Shown here: piece after piece, positions 1 through 9,902 of the stretch
Numbering within the stretch: position 1 is the stretch's first letter
How the letters are laid out: each line of letters begins with the position of its first letter
Source of the DNA: an uncultured Solirubrobacterales bacterium
GTDB taxonomy: Bacteria; Actinomycetota; Thermoleophilia; Solirubrobacterales; Solirubrobacteraceae
Assembly (NCBI GenBank): GCA_903821395.1
Contig: CAIJLJ010000086.1
Span: 1-34,176, forward strand
Direction: 5' to 3'
DNA length: 34,176 nt
Notes under the pieces: model-generated
Database searches by the model: none
Told to the model about the DNA's origin: nothing
Seen by the model: the letters and a program-made list of their open reading frames with translations, nothing else
Made by a program: the position numbers and the translations under genes

Positions 1-1177
<1,177 letters not shown>

Positions 1178-1178
<1 letters not shown>

Positions 1179-1756
1179 TGCAGAGCGGACCAGAGCCGAC
1201 GGTGCCTGAAGAGGTGCCGTCGGAGGCCGAGCTCGAGCAAGCCGCAGCCGAAGTCGAGGCGGAGGTAATCGAAGGCGACGCCGTTACCAGCGAAGAGGCT
1301 GCAGTTGCGGCAGAGGCCGCCGTTGAAGCCGAGCCGGATTACAAGGACCAGTGGATGCGCTCGGTCGCTGAGCTCGACAACTTCCGCAAGCGGACGAGCC
1401 GCGACGCTGCTCAGGCTGAGCTGCGTGGAATCGCCAAGCTGGCACGCGAGCTATTGCCGGCGCTCGACAACCTTGACCGCGCAATCAAGGCTGCGGAGGC
1501 GCACCCGGAGAGCGCCAATCCAGAGCTGATCGGCGGCATCGAGCTCGTGCAGCAGGAGCTGCTCGCGGCATTCAGCCGTGTTGGCATCAGCCGCGACACT
1601 GCGCTCGGTGAGGCGTTCAACCCGCACCAGCATGAGGCCGTTGCCCAGCAGCAGGCCGAAGGGCAGGCGGCGGGCACCGTGATTGAGGTTTACGAACACG
1701 GCTATCTGCTCGGCGACGAGGTTCTGCGCGCAGCGAAGGTCGTCGTAGCCGCTTAA
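1178..1756 (+). CDS. grpE: Nucleotide exchange factor GrpE
   Basis: GrpE releases ADP from DnaK and so resets the chaperone cycle. The 192-residue protein has a long acidic, Ala/Glu-rich N-terminus (about residues 1-50), then the coiled-coil dimerisation region with the family pattern WMRSVAELDNFRKRTSRD, and the C-terminal beta domain with AFNPHQHEAVAQQ and GYLLGDEVLRAAKVVV. Length is normal for the family. The ATG shares one base with the dnaK stop, and dnaJ follows after 10 bases, so this is the second gene seen in a dnaK-grpE-dnaJ-hspR operon. Confidence 0.98.
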
Positions 1757-1766
1757 GGCCGAAGCG

Positions 1767-2870
1767 ATGGCTCAGCCCGATCTCTACAAGGTTCTCGGTG
1801 TCGACAAGAAGTCGTCGGCCGCCGAGATCAAGAAGGCCTATCGCAAGCTAGCGCGCGAGAACCACCCGGATCAGAACCCCGGCAATGAGGCCGCCGAAGA
1901 GCGCTTCAAGCAGGTATCGGCCGCCTACGACATCCTCGGCGACCCCGAGAAGCGTAAGCAGTACGAGAGTGGCGGCATGTTCAGCGGTGGTGGCGGAGGG
2001 CCGGGTGGCGTTCCGTTTGACGCCTCGAGCTTTGGCGACATCTTCTCCAGCTTCTTCGGCGGCGATCAGCAGTCGGGTCGAGCTGGCCGGCCGCGCCCGG
2101 CGCGCGGCCGCGATCTTGAAACCGAAGTGCGGCTCAGCTTCGATCAGTCGTTGGCTGGAATTCAGGTTCCAGTAACGCTTTCGATTCCTGGAGCCTGCGG
2201 CAGCTGCCATGGCACCGGCGCCGCACCTGGAACTTCGCCGAAGGTCTGTTCGAGCTGCCAGGGCCGCGGGATTGATTCACAGGGTCAAGGGCTCTTTTCG
2301 ATTTCGCAGCCCTGCTCGCGTTGCCAAGGCAGCGGAACCATTATTGAAGATCCCTGCCGCACCTGCGGCGGCAGCGGTCAAGTTGAGAAGACAAAGCGGC
2401 TCAAGGTAAATATTCCGGCCGGTGTGAAGGAGGGCTCGCGCGTGAGGATCGCTGGTCGCGGCGAGCCCGGCAGCAACGGCGGCCCCGATGGTGACCTTTA
2501 CGTGATCACGCGCGTCGCGCCGTCCTCGATCTTCCGCCGCAAGGGCGACAACGTTGAGGTTGAGGTTCCGCTAACGGTGCCCGAGCAGCTGCTTGGGGCT
2601 GAGGTAGAGGTCCCGACGCTCGACGGGCGCAAGACTTTGCGTGTTCCACCCGGTACGCGCAGCGGCAGCGTCCAGCGGCTGCGCGGCGAAGGCCCGCCGC
2701 GGCTTGGCGCGGGCAAGAAGGAGACGCGCGGCGACATTCATTACCGCTTCGTCGTTGACGTTCCAGCGGAGTTGACTGAGGAGCAGTCCGAGCTGGTCGC
2801 GAAGCTGTCTGAGACGATGAACGGCGGCGATCCAAGAGCCAAACTTTTCAGTGGCAGTGGTGACAAGTGA
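1767..2870 (+). CDS. dnaJ: Chaperone DnaJ (Hsp40)
   Basis: Type I J-protein that delivers substrates to DnaK and stimulates its ATPase. The order is a J domain at residues 1-70 with the essential HPD motif (ENHPDQNPGN), a Gly/Phe-rich linker (about 70-110, GGGGGPGG), a zinc-finger domain beginning near residue 144 with four CxxCxGxG repeats (CGSCHGTG, CSSCQGRG, CSRCQGSG, CRTCGGSG), and the C-terminal substrate-binding domain. At 367 residues it is full length. The TGA stop overlaps the hspR start. Confidence 0.98.
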   Translation: MAQPDLYKVLGVDKKSSAAEIKKAYRKLARENHPDQNPGNEAAEERFKQVSAAYDILGDPEKRKQYESGGMFSGGGGGPGGVPFDASSFGDIFSSFFGGDQQSGRAGRPRPARGRDLETEVRLSFDQSLAGIQVPVTLSIPGACGSCHGTGAAPGTSPKVCSSCQGRGIDSQGQGLFSISQPCSRCQGSGTIIEDPCRTCGGSGQVEKTKRLKVNIPAGVKEGSRVRIAGRGEPGSNGGPDGDLYVITRVAPSSIFRRKGDNVEVEVPLTVPEQLLGAEVEVPTLDGRKTLRVPPGTRSGSVQRLRGEGPPRLGAGKKETRGDIHYRFVVDVPAELTEEQSELVAKLSETMNGGDPRAKLFSGSGDK

Positions 2871-3313
2871 TGACGACGCGCAGAACCACAACTCGGATCA
2901 CGGTTGACTCCGGCCGAGGCGTTTTCATGATCTCGGTTGCCGCCGAGCTGGCCGAGATGCATCCCCAGACTTTGCGGATGTATGAGCAGCGCGGTTTGAT
3001 CCGCCCGCAGCGCTCGCCGAAGGGGACGCGGCTCTATTCGCAGACCGATGTTGATCGGCTGCGGCGGATTCAAGAGATGACGACCGAGCTCGGCCTCAAT
3101 CTCGCCGGCGTTGAGCGTGTGCTCGCGCTCGAAGAGCAACTTGAAGCAACGCGCCGTCGCCTTGAGCAGCTCGAGCAGCAAAGCAGCCAGGTGCGCGCCG
3201 AGATGGAGGCCGAGTTGGAGACCGCGCGGCGAACTTTGCGCGGCGAACTCGTGCCGGTCCGTCAGAGCTCAACCGAAGTTGTTCGAGCAGCCGATTTTCG
3301 CCGCCGTCGCTGA
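2870..3313 (+). CDS. hspR: Heat-shock repressor HspR (MerR family)
   Basis: HspR is the MerR-type repressor of the dnaK operon and often of clpB in actinobacteria; it binds HAIR inverted repeats and uses DnaK as co-repressor. The 147-residue protein has a short basic N-terminus, the winged-helix DNA-binding core (about residues 20-85; ISVAAELAEMHPQTLRMYEQ and GLIRPQRSPKGTRLYSQTDVD), and a coiled coil (LEEQLEATRRRLEQLEQQ). The ATG at 2870 overlaps the dnaJ TGA; a GTG one codon upstream (2867) is also possible. Its likely operator, a HAIR-like inverted repeat, lies just downstream in front of clpB. HspR autoregulation through the dnaK promoter is expected from the family but is outside the window. 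Confidence 0.95.
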   Translation: MTTRRTTTRITVDSGRGVFMISVAAELAEMHPQTLRMYEQRGLIRPQRSPKGTRLYSQTDVDRLRRIQEMTTELGLNLAGVERVLALEEQLEATRRRLEQLEQQSSQVRAEMEAELETARRTLRGELVPVRQSSTEVVRAADFRRRR

Positions 3314-3333
3314 GCTAAAAGTACAGATTAGGC

Positions 3334-3361
3334 TTGCAATAAGATCTAAGTCTGCTAGACT
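3334..3361 (+). promoter_or_regulatory. Candidate clpB promoter
   Basis: TTGCAA (3334-3339) and TAGACT (3356-3361) are separated by 16 bases and resemble -35 and -10 hexamers. The -10-like hexamer ends nine bases before the clpB ATG, so the transcript would have almost no leader. No Shine-Dalgarno is visible before the ATG. The -10 hexamer lies in the right half of the inverted repeat at 3342-3368, so a bound repressor would block the promoter. Confidence 0.55.
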
Positions 3362-3368
3362 TAGATCT
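3342..3368. promoter_or_regulatory. HAIR-like operator: perfect 12-bp inverted repeat
   Basis: AGATCTAAGTCT (3342-3353) and AGACTTAGATCT (3357-3368) are exact reverse complements separated by GCT. The HspR consensus (HAIR) is CTTGAGT-N7-ACTCAAG; here the inner AGT-N7-ACT core and its seven-base spacing are kept, while the outer positions differ. It sits directly after hspR and immediately before clpB, overlapping the candidate -10. HspR control of clpB is an inference from the family and the position. Confidence 0.75.
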
Positions 3369-3370
3369 GT

Positions 3371-5938
3371 ATGAATGCCGACCGTTTTACCGTGAAAAGT
3401 CAAGAGGCGCTTCAGGCCGCCCTGTCGCTCGCTGCCCGCAATCGCAACCCGCAAGCGCTACCGCCACACCTGCTCAGCGCGCTGCTCGAGCAGGAGGGTG
3501 GAATCGTTACCCCGGTGCTGCGAAACGCAGGCATCGATGACGTCGCCGTGCGCCAAGCCAACAATGCTGCAATCGAGGCGTTGCCGACACTCGCCGAAGG
3601 CGGCGAGGCGTCGCAGCCGGGGAGCGAACTACTCCAGGCGCTGCAGCGCGCCGAGACGTTGATGACCGAGATGAACGACGAGTACGTCTCAACCGAGCAC
3701 CTGCTGCTGGCCTTGGCCGCGCAGGACGGCGCCGCCGGTGATGCACTACGCGCCGCAGGAGCATCACCCGAAGTGCTCAAAGACGCGATCGCGAAGGTTC
3801 GCGGTCCCCACCGGGTGACCGATCAAAACGCTGAGGACCAGTACCAAGCTTTGGAGAAGTACGGAGTCGACCTGACCGCGCTCGCGGCAGATGGTGAGCT
3901 AGATCCGGTGATCGGCCGCGACGACGAGATTCGCCGCGTAATCCAAGTGCTCTCGCGCCGAAGGAAGAACAACCCGGTTCTAATCGGCGAGCCAGGGGTA
4001 GGGAAGACGGCGATCGTCGAGGGCCTAGCCCAGCGGATCGTCTCCGGCGACATCCCTGAGTCGCTTCGTGACCGCCGCCTGATCGCGCTCGACATTGGCG
4101 GCATGATCGCCGGTGCCAAGTACCGCGGCGAGTTTGAGGAACGGCTCAAGTCGGTGCTGAAAGAGATCACCGAGGCCAAGGGCCAGATCATCGTCTTCAT
4201 TGACGAGCTTCACACAATCGTCGGCGCCGGCGCCGCGGAGGGGGCGGTTGACGCCGCCAACCTACTCAAGCCGATGCTGGCCCGCGGCGAGCTGCGCGCT
4301 GTCGGTGCGACGACGCTCGACGAGTACCGCAAACACATTGAGAAGGACCCAGCGTTGGAGCGTCGCTTTCAGCCGGTCGTCGTCGATGAACCCTCGGTTG
4401 AGGACACGATTGCGATCCTGCGCGGACTAAGCGAGCGCTACGAGGTTCATCACAACGTCGCGATTAAAGACTCGGCGCTGATCGCCGCCGCCACGCTCTC
4501 CGACCGCTACATCGCCGACCGCTTCCTACCCGATAAGGCGATCGACCTAATCGACGAAGCGGCCTCGCGGGTGCGGATCGAGATCGATTCGCTCCCCGAG
4601 GAGATCGACGAAGTCGAGCGCCGCGTGCTGCAGCTGCAGATCGAGCGCACCTCGCTAGAGAAGGAAAGCGAGTCAGACAAGGCAACCGCCGAGCGGCTTG
4701 AAGTGATCGACCGCGAACTCGCCGAGCTGCAGGAGAAGGCGGCCGGAATGAAGGCCGAATGGCAGACCGAGAAGGATCGCGTCGCCGGAGTCAGCGATGT
4801 TCGTCGTCGGCTCGACGAGGCCCACCGTGAACTTGAGCGCGTCACCCGCGAAGGCAACCTTGAGCGCGCCGCGGAGCTGCGCCACGGTGAGATTCCTGAT
4901 CTTGAGCAGCAGATGGAAGAGGACATCCAGAGTGAGGATGAGCCGCAGCCAACTCGATTCTTCAAGGAGCACGTCGGCAGCGAGGACGTCGCCGAGATCG
5001 TCGCCCGCTGGACCGGCATTCCGGTCACCCGGATTGAAGAGACCGAAACGAACAAGCTCGTCTTCCTTGAGGATCGCCTGCACGAGCGCGTGATCGGCCA
5101 GGACGAAGCCGTCTCGGCTGTCGCCAGCGCGTTGCGCCGCTCGCGCGCCGGGCTCCAAGATCCAGATCGCCCAATCGGCTCGTTCCTTTTCCTCGGCCCG
5201 ACCGGCGTCGGCAAGACGGAGCTTGCCCGCGCGCTCGCCGAGCTGATGTTCGACAGCCAGGACGCGATGATCCGCATCGACATGTCGGAGTACATGGAGA
5301 AGCACTCCGTCTCGCGCCTCGTCGGAGCACCTCCAGGCTACGTCGGCTATGACGAGGGCGGCCAGCTGACCGAAGCGGTCCGTCGCCGCCCCTATTCGGT
5401 GGTGCTGCTCGACGAGCTCGAGAAGGCACACCCGGACGTATTCAATTCTCTGCTGCAGGTCCTTGACGACGGTCGCCTGACCGACGGTCAGGGCCGCACA
5501 GTCGACTTCAAGAACACGATCTTGATCATGACCTCCAACGTCGGCTCGGGCAGCGGCGACTACGAGGCCGCGGTGAAGGCGACCTTTAAGCCGGAGTTCA
5601 TCAACCGCCTTGACGACATAGTTGAGTTCGATTCGCTAACCCGCGAACAGATCGGCGAGATCGTCACGATCCAGGTCGCGCGGCTCGTCGCCCGCGTCAA
5701 TGATCGCGGCCTTGACGTTGAGCTGAGCGACTCCGCGGTCGAGCTGATCGGCAACCTTGGCTACGACCCGACCTACGGTGCGCGGCCGCTCAAGCGCGTG
5801 ATCCAAAAGAAGCTGATCGACCCACTGGCGATCGGGATTCTCGACGGCAGCTTCAGCGAAGGTGATCTCGTCAGGGTTGACAACAAGGACGGCGAACTTG
5901 TCCTTGCGGCCCAGCCTGCCAGCGTGACTGCCGCCTGA
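3371..5938 (+). CDS. clpB: Disaggregase ClpB (Hsp100)
   Basis: ClpB is a hexameric AAA+ chaperone that pulls proteins out of aggregates together with DnaK. The 855-residue protein has the N-terminal Clp domain (1-145), the first AAA+ module with Walker A GEPGVGKT (206-213) and Walker B IVFIDELH (near 277), the coiled-coil middle domain that defines ClpB (about 405-520), and the second AAA+ module with GPTGVGKT (609-616), the pore loop [19 protein letters not shown] and FINRLDD. Length matches the family. The gene is separated from hspR by 57 bases holding the inverted repeat and promoter, so it is probably its own HspR-controlled unit. The start matches the family N-terminus although no Shine-Dalgarno is present. 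Confidence 0.98.
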   Translation: MNADRFTVKSQEALQAALSLAARNRNPQALPPHLLSALLEQEGGIVTPVLRNAGIDDVAVRQANNAAIEALPTLAEGGEASQPGSELLQALQRAETLMTEMNDEYVSTEHLLLALAAQDGAAGDALRAAGASPEVLKDAIAKVRGPHRVTDQNAEDQYQALEKYGVDLTALAADGELDPVIGRDDEIRRVIQVLSRRRKNNPVLIGEPGVGKTAIVEGLAQRIVSGDIPESLRDRRLIALDIGGMIAGAKYRGEFEERLKSVLKEITEAKGQIIVFIDELHTIVGAGAAEGAVDAANLLKPMLARGELRAVGATTLDEYRKHIEKDPALERRFQPVVVDEPSVEDTIAILRGLSERYEVHHNVAIKDSALIAAATLSDRYIADRFLPDKAIDLIDEAASRVRIEIDSLPEEIDEVERRVLQLQIERTSLEKESESDKATAERLEVIDRELAELQEKAAGMKAEWQTEKDRVAGVSDVRRRLDEAHRELERVTREGNLERAAELRHGEIPDLEQQMEEDIQSEDEPQPTRFFKEHVGSEDVAEIVARWTGIPVTRIEETETNKLVFLEDRLHERVIGQDEAVSAVASALRRSRAGLQDPDRPIGSFLFLGPTGVGKTELARALAELMFDSQDAMIRIDMSEYMEKHSVSRLVGAPPGYVGYDEGGQLTEAVRRRPYSVVLLDELEKAHPDVFNSLLQVLDDGRLTDGQGRTVDFKNTILIMTSNVGSGSGDYEAAVKATFKPEFINRLDDIVEFDSLTREQIGEIVTIQVARLVARVNDRGLDVELSDSAVELIGNLGYDPTYGARPLKRVIQKKLIDPLAIGILDGSFSEGDLVRVDNKDGELVLAAQPASVTAA

Positions 5939-5974
5939 TCGGGTAGAACCGTCGTACACGACGACGGAGGCACC

Positions 5975-6256
5975 ATGCCGACCTACATCATGCTTTCGAA
6001 ATTGACCCCAGACGGGGTCGCGACTGTGAAGAACAATCCAACGCGGATCAAAGAGGTAAACAGCGAGATCCACCAGCTTGGCGCGACCGTCGTTGCGCAG
6101 TGGTCAACGCTCGGCCGCTATGACTTCGTCAACGTCGTCGAGGCCCCTGATGACATCACGATGGCGCGAATCTCGTTGGAGCTCGGTTCGCGCGGAACCG
6201 CCACCTACGAGACGCTCGTCGCTTTCCCGGTCGACGAGTTCATCGACGCGCTCTGA
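5975..6256 (+). CDS. GYD-domain protein
   Basis: A 93-residue protein whose whole length matches the GYD family of small alpha/beta proteins: MPTYIMLSKLTPDGV at the N-terminus, GATVVAQWSTLGRYDFV with the (G)RYD signature, and EAPDDITMARISLELGSRG. The molecular function of the family is not established. The ATG has a good Shine-Dalgarno (GGAGG, 5966-5970). A short imperfect stem (CCGTCGT 5949-5955 with ACGACGG 5961-5967) overlaps the first bases of that site. The stop is one base from the purD GTG, so the gene is probably co-transcribed with purD; a role connected to purines is only an inference from position. Confidence 0.85.
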   Translation: MPTYIMLSKLTPDGVATVKNNPTRIKEVNSEIHQLGATVVAQWSTLGRYDFVNVVEAPDDITMARISLELGSRGTATYETLVAFPVDEFIDAL

Positions 6257-6257
6257 C

Positions 6258-7517
6258 GTGAAGATCCTCGTCGTCGGCAGCGGAGGCAGGGAGCACGCGA
6301 TCGTCCGCGCCCTGCTGCGCTCCGCGCTTACGACTGAGCTGCTCTGCGCGCCAGGCAACCCGGGCATCGCTGCTGACGCTGAATGTGTGCCGGTAGCCGC
6401 TGACGCGATCGATCAGCTCGTCGAGCTGGCTGCTGAGCGGCAGCTCGATCTTGTTGTCGTAGGGCCCGAGGCGCCGCTCGTAGGCGGGCTTGTTGACGCG
6501 CTCACGGGCGCCGGCATACCTGCCTTCGGCCCGGTCGCGGCCGCAGCGCGGCTCGAGGGTTCGAAGGCTTACGCAAAAGAGGTGATGGAGGCCGCTGGCG
6601 TGCCGACCGGCGGCTGGGAGACAGTCGAAAGCGTTGAGGATGGTTTGGCGGCGGTGCGCAGCTACCCGACCGTGATCAAGTTCGACGGGCTGGCGGCAGG
6701 CAAGGGCGTAGTGATCGCCGCCGATGAGGCCGCTGCCCGCGCTGCGCTCGAAGAGTTCCTCGTCGAGCGGCGTTTCGGCGAAGGCCAAGTCGTCGTTGAA
6801 GAGTTCCTCGAAGGCGAAGAACTCTCGCTGCTGGCGCTTTGCGACGGTGAACGCGCCGTGCCGATGGCACCGGCGCAGGATTACAAACGGATCTTCGACG
6901 GCGACCTCGGCCCCAACACCGGTGGAATGGGGTCCTACTGCCCGGTCCCGGGGATCGACGCAGCCCGCGTCGCCGAGCTGTCAGCGCTAGTCCACCAGCC
7001 GATCGTTGATTACTTCGCCGCCGCCGGCACGCCCTTCCATGGCGTTCTCTACGCCGGCCTGATGATGACGGCCGACGGGCCGAAGGTGCTCGAGTACAAC
7101 ACGCGCTTCGGTGATCCCGAGACGCAGGCCGTTTTGCCGCGGCTTCGCAGCGACCTCGCTGAGCTGCTGCTAGCTGGTAGCAAGCACGGTGGCCTCGCGG
7201 GTCGCGAGCTCGAATGGGATCCGCGCTGGGCCGTGACGGTGGTGCTCGCAAGCGCCGGTTATCCAGACGCGCCGCGCCTCGGCGACGTGATCAGCGGACT
7301 TGAGAAGATCACCGACCCGCTCGAGCTGACCTGCGCTGGAGTTGCCGATGGAGACGGCAATCTCGTCACTGCGGGGGGCCGTGTTCTCAACGTTACGGCG
7401 CTCGGTGAAACGCCAGCCTCGGCCCGGGCTGCTGCTTACGCTGGGGTAGAATTGGTTGACTTCACCGGTAAACAAACGCGAACCGACATCGCACTACGAG
7501 CTGAGGGGGCAAGCTAG
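6258..7517 (+). CDS. purD: Phosphoribosylamine-glycine ligase (GARS)
   Basis: PurD joins glycine to 5-phosphoribosylamine with ATP, the second step of IMP synthesis. The 419-residue ATP-grasp protein begins at GTG with VKILVVGSGGREHAI, the characteristic N-terminus. It continues with VVVGPEAPLVGGLVDAL, the ATP-grasp region IKFDGLAAGKGV, EEFLEGEELSLLALCDG, and the catalytic loop DGDLGPNTGGMGSY followed by EYNTRFGDPETQ. The open frame extends upstream over the GYD gene, but the GTG after the GYD stop gives the family N-terminus. purE starts directly after the stop with no gap. Confidence 0.97.
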   Translation: MKILVVGSGGREHAIVRALLRSALTTELLCAPGNPGIAADAECVPVAADAIDQLVELAAERQLDLVVVGPEAPLVGGLVDALTGAGIPAFGPVAAAARLEGSKAYAKEVMEAAGVPTGGWETVESVEDGLAAVRSYPTVIKFDGLAAGKGVVIAADEAAARAALEEFLVERRFGEGQVVVEEFLEGEELSLLALCDGERAVPMAPAQDYKRIFDGDLGPNTGGMGSYCPVPGIDAARVAELSALVHQPIVDYFAAAGTPFHGVLYAGLMMTADGPKVLEYNTRFGDPETQAVLPRLRSDLAELLLAGSKHGGLAGRELEWDPRWAVTVVLASAGYPDAPRLGDVISGLEKITDPLELTCAGVADGDGNLVTAGGRVLNVTALGETPASARAAAYAGVELVDFTGKQTRTDIALRAEGAS

Positions 7518-7982
7518 ATGACCGACCAACCTGAAGAAGTTGCAGAAGCTGAAGCCGAGTTTGCCGATCTAGCAGTTGATTCGCCGAGCGTCGGAATCAT
7601 CATGGGCTCGAAGTCCGACATGGAAGTGATGGAGAAGGCCGGAGCGGTGCTCGAGGAGGCAGGTGTCTCATTCGAGATTCGCGTGATGTCCGCCCACCGC
7701 GACCCTGAAACCGTCTCCGAGTATTGCTCCAATGCCCGCACGCGCGGGATGAAGGTGATCATCGCCGGAGCCGGCCTCTCGGCCGCGCTACCTGGCGTAG
7801 CTGCCGCGCATACCGACCTTCCGGTTATCGGCGTGCCCCTCTCCAGCAGCCTCAGCGCTGCTGGCGGGCTTGACTCAATCCTCTCTGTAGTTCAGATGCC
7901 GCCCGGAGTGCCAGTCGCCGCGGTCGGGCTCGACAACGCCAAGAACGCCGGCCATCTAGCGCTGAGAATCTTGGGCGCATGA
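7518..7982 (+). CDS. purE: N5-carboxyaminoimidazole ribonucleotide mutase
   Basis: PurE moves the carboxyl group of N5-CAIR to C4 to form CAIR. The 154-residue protein has an acidic extension of about 27 residues before the core, then VGIIMGSKSDMEVMEKAG and VMSAHRDPE with the active-site SAHR motif, and VIGVPLSS and SVVQMPPGVPVA. The family segment AHLPG reads AALPG here, so the second usual His is replaced. No purK, the normal partner of class I PurE, is seen in the window. The stop overlaps the purB start (ATGA), giving tight coupling purD-purE-purB. Confidence 0.95.
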   Translation: MTDQPEEVAEAEAEFADLAVDSPSVGIIMGSKSDMEVMEKAGAVLEEAGVSFEIRVMSAHRDPETVSEYCSNARTRGMKVIIAGAGLSAALPGVAAAHTDLPVIGVPLSSSLSAAGGLDSILSVVQMPPGVPVAAVGLDNAKNAGHLALRILGA

Positions 7983-9253
7983 TCGATCGGTACACGCGCG
8001 ACGAGATCGGCGCGCTGTGGACCGACGCCGCCCGTTTTGAGTCGTGGCGCCAAGTTGAGGTAGCTGCCTGCGAGGAGCTCGAAGGGCCGACCGAGGCCGA
8101 TCTCGAAGCGATCCGCGGCGCGACGGCAACGGCTGAGCAGGTCGCAGAGCGCGAGAAGGTTCTCGATCACGACGTTGCGGCCTTCGTTGATGCTCTTTCG
8201 GCAAGTGCCGGCCAGCCGGCGGGCCGCTGGATTCACTACGGCCTCACCTCAAGCGACGTGCTCGACACTGCGCTCGCCGTTCAGCTTCGTGAGGTTGGCG
8301 AGATCATCCTCACTGGCGCGGAGCAGCTCACGCAGGCGCTCGCCAAGCTGGCGCGCGAGAACGTCGACACCCTCTGCGTCGGCCGCACACACGGCGTTCA
8401 CGCAGAGCCAACAACATTCGGCGTAAAAATCGCCGGCTTCGCCGCTGAGGCGGCACGCAACCGCGACCGGCTTCGCCGCGCCTTTGATCAGGCGGCCGTC
8501 GGTGCGCTTAGCGGGGCCGTTGGCACCTACTCGGCAACCGACCCGGCTTTCGAGCAGCGCGTGCTCGCGCGGCTTGGCCTCAAAGCAGAGACGATCTCAA
8601 CTCAGGTTGTCGCGCGTGACCGCTTAGCCGAGCTGCTGCAGGCGATCGCTCTCGCTGGCGCCGGCCTCGAGCGGCTCGCAACCGAAATCCGCCACCTTCA
8701 GCGCACAGAGGTGCGCGAGGTTCAGGAGCCGTTCCGCTCTGGCGCGCAAAAAGGCTCCAGCGCGATGCCGCATAAGCGCAACCCAATTACGAGCGAGCGG
8801 ATAACCGGCCTTGCGCGCGTGCTGCGCGGCAACGCTCAGGCGGCAACAGAGAATGTTGCGCTCTGGCACGAGCGCGACATCAGCCACTCCGGCGCCGAGC
8901 GGATCATCCTGCCCGACTCAACAATCCTGCTCGACTACATGCAGCACCTAGCGATTCGGCTGGTCGAAGGACTGGTTGTTGACCGCGATCGGATGCTCGC
9001 CAACCTTGAGATCACCTGCGGCGCACTCTTCTCGCAGCGCGCGCTGTTGGCACTCGTCGCCAGCGGAATGAGCCGCGACGACGCCTATCGCATAGTCCAA
9101 GAGGATGCTCAGCGCGCCTGGGACGAGCAGACGCAACTGCGCGGCCTACTCGAAGCGCGCGGCCTTGAGATTGACCTTGACGAGGTATTTGACTCGTCGG
9201 CCTATACCGCCCACTCTGCGGCAATCGTCGCTCGGCTAGGCGACGTCGTTTAG
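7979..9253 (+). CDS. purB: Adenylosuccinate lyase
   Basis: PurB removes fumarate twice: from SAICAR in IMP synthesis and from adenylosuccinate in AMP synthesis. The 424-residue protein has the fold of the fumarase/aspartase superfamily, with MIDRYTRDEIGALWTD at the start, HYGLTSSDVLDTA, VGRTHGVHAEPTTFG and the superfamily signature GSSAMPHKRNP at residues 259-269. The ATG overlaps the purE stop. After the stop there is a 51-base gap with a candidate promoter, so purB may end a GYD-purD-purE-purB unit. Confidence 0.97.
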   Translation: MIDRYTRDEIGALWTDAARFESWRQVEVAACEELEGPTEADLEAIRGATATAEQVAEREKVLDHDVAAFVDALSASAGQPAGRWIHYGLTSSDVLDTALAVQLREVGEIILTGAEQLTQALAKLARENVDTLCVGRTHGVHAEPTTFGVKIAGFAAEAARNRDRLRRAFDQAAVGALSGAVGTYSATDPAFEQRVLARLGLKAETISTQVVARDRLAELLQAIALAGAGLERLATEIRHLQRTEVREVQEPFRSGAQKGSSAMPHKRNPITSERITGLARVLRGNAQAATENVALWHERDISHSGAERIILPDSTILLDYMQHLAIRLVEGLVVDRDRMLANLEITCGALFSQRALLALVASGMSRDDAYRIVQEDAQRAWDEQTQLRGLLEARGLEIDLDEVFDSSAYTAHSAAIVARLGDVV

Positions 9254-9292
9254 CCGCCACTAAGCTTTGCTAGCCCTTTACCCGCCGACCCG

Positions 9293-9298
9293 TACGGT
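9293..9298 (+). promoter_or_regulatory. Candidate -10 for a leaderless haem-binding gene
   Basis: TACGGT ends six bases before the ATG at 9305, which would put the transcript start at or next to the start codon. No Shine-Dalgarno is present and no good -35 is seen. Such hexamers are frequent by chance; support comes only from the same spacing in front of other genes here. Confidence 0.3.
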
Positions 9299-9304
9299 CG
9301 CCCG

Positions 9305-9826
9305 ATGACTACTGAGCCTTCGTCTTCGTCCGCCCGCCCGTGGAAGCGCTATCTGCTCTACCTGATCGGCGCAGGCGTCGCTTTCCTTTTGCTGATTCAG
9401 CTTGTTCCGTACGGCCGTGATCACACCAACCCGCCGGTCACGAAGGCCGCTGTTTTTAAGGATCCGAGAGCGGCGCAGCTAGTCGCCAACAGCTGCGGCG
9501 ACTGCCACAGCAACCTGACCAAGTACCCCTGGTACTCAAATATCGCGCCGGGATCTTGGCTGCTCGCTAACCACATCAGCGAAGGCCGCTCAAAGCTCAA
9601 CTTCTCCGAGTGGAACAAACCGCAGCCGTCGGTCGAGGACCTCACCGAGAAGATCAACAGCGGTGAGATGCCCGGCTGGCAGTACACGCTGATGCACTCG
9701 AGCGCCAAGCTCTCGAGCAGCGACAAGAAGGTTCTTATCGCCGGGCTCGTCCAGATGTACCGCGATACGCCGCCGGCCGGAATCAAGGTTCGTGGCGGCG
9801 GCGAAGGTGGCGGCGACGGCGGCTGA
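9305..9826 (+). CDS. Membrane-anchored haem-binding-domain protein
   Basis: A 173-residue protein with a short polar N-terminus, one hydrophobic segment (residues 16-34, YLLYLIGAGVAFLLLIQLV) and an exported domain containing CGDCH at 64-68, a c-type haem attachment motif (CxxCH). The surrounding text, SCGDCHSNLTKYPWYSNIAP and later SEWNKPQPS and INSGEMPGWQYTLMH, is typical of the haem-binding-domain family related to cytochrome c. The tail is Gly-rich. Covalent haem and a redox role are expected from the motif, but the electron partner is unknown. Its place between purB and purC is unusual and no functional link to purines is evident. Confidence 0.88.
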   Translation: MTTEPSSSSARPWKRYLLYLIGAGVAFLLLIQLVPYGRDHTNPPVTKAAVFKDPRAAQLVANSCGDCHSNLTKYPWYSNIAPGSWLLANHISEGRSKLNFSEWNKPQPSVEDLTEKINSGEMPGWQYTLMHSSAKLSSSDKKVLIAGLVQMYRDTPPAGIKVRGGGEGGGDGG

Positions 9827-9839
9827 TCCAGCAGCTTCT

Positions 9840-9892
9840 ATAGCCCGCAAATAGCGTATTTCGCTGGGCTATTCCGCCTCTGCGCCTAATAG
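9840..9892 (+). promoter_or_regulatory. Purine-gene element and promoter upstream of purC
   Basis: ATAGCCC (9840-9846) and GGGCTAT (9866-9872) form a 7-bp dyad with an inner AAATA/TATTT pairing. It runs into TTCCGCCTCTGCGC (9872-9885) and then TAATAG (9887-9892), a plausible -10 whose end lies ten bases before the purC ATG. The block 9866-9885 recurs upstream of purF at 13900-13919 with 19 of 20 bases identical. No match to a known operator or riboswitch is recognised. It may be an operator, an activator site or an attenuator hairpin. Confidence 0.6.
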
Positions 9893-9902
9893 CATCGAGG
9901 CC

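Noticed and set aside
4507-5295. Minus-strand open frames within clpB
   Set aside because: They are shadows of the strongly conserved ClpB frame in GC-rich DNA; the translation is Ser/Arg-rich with no domain.
5949-5967. Terminator after clpB
   Set aside because: The CCGTCGT/ACGACGG stem has no T-run and overlaps the Shine-Dalgarno of the GYD gene, so it is at most a weak structure.
6078-6257. N-terminal extension of PurD
   Set aside because: The extension lies inside the GYD gene in another frame and is Ser/Arg-rich; the GTG at 6258 gives the family N-terminus.
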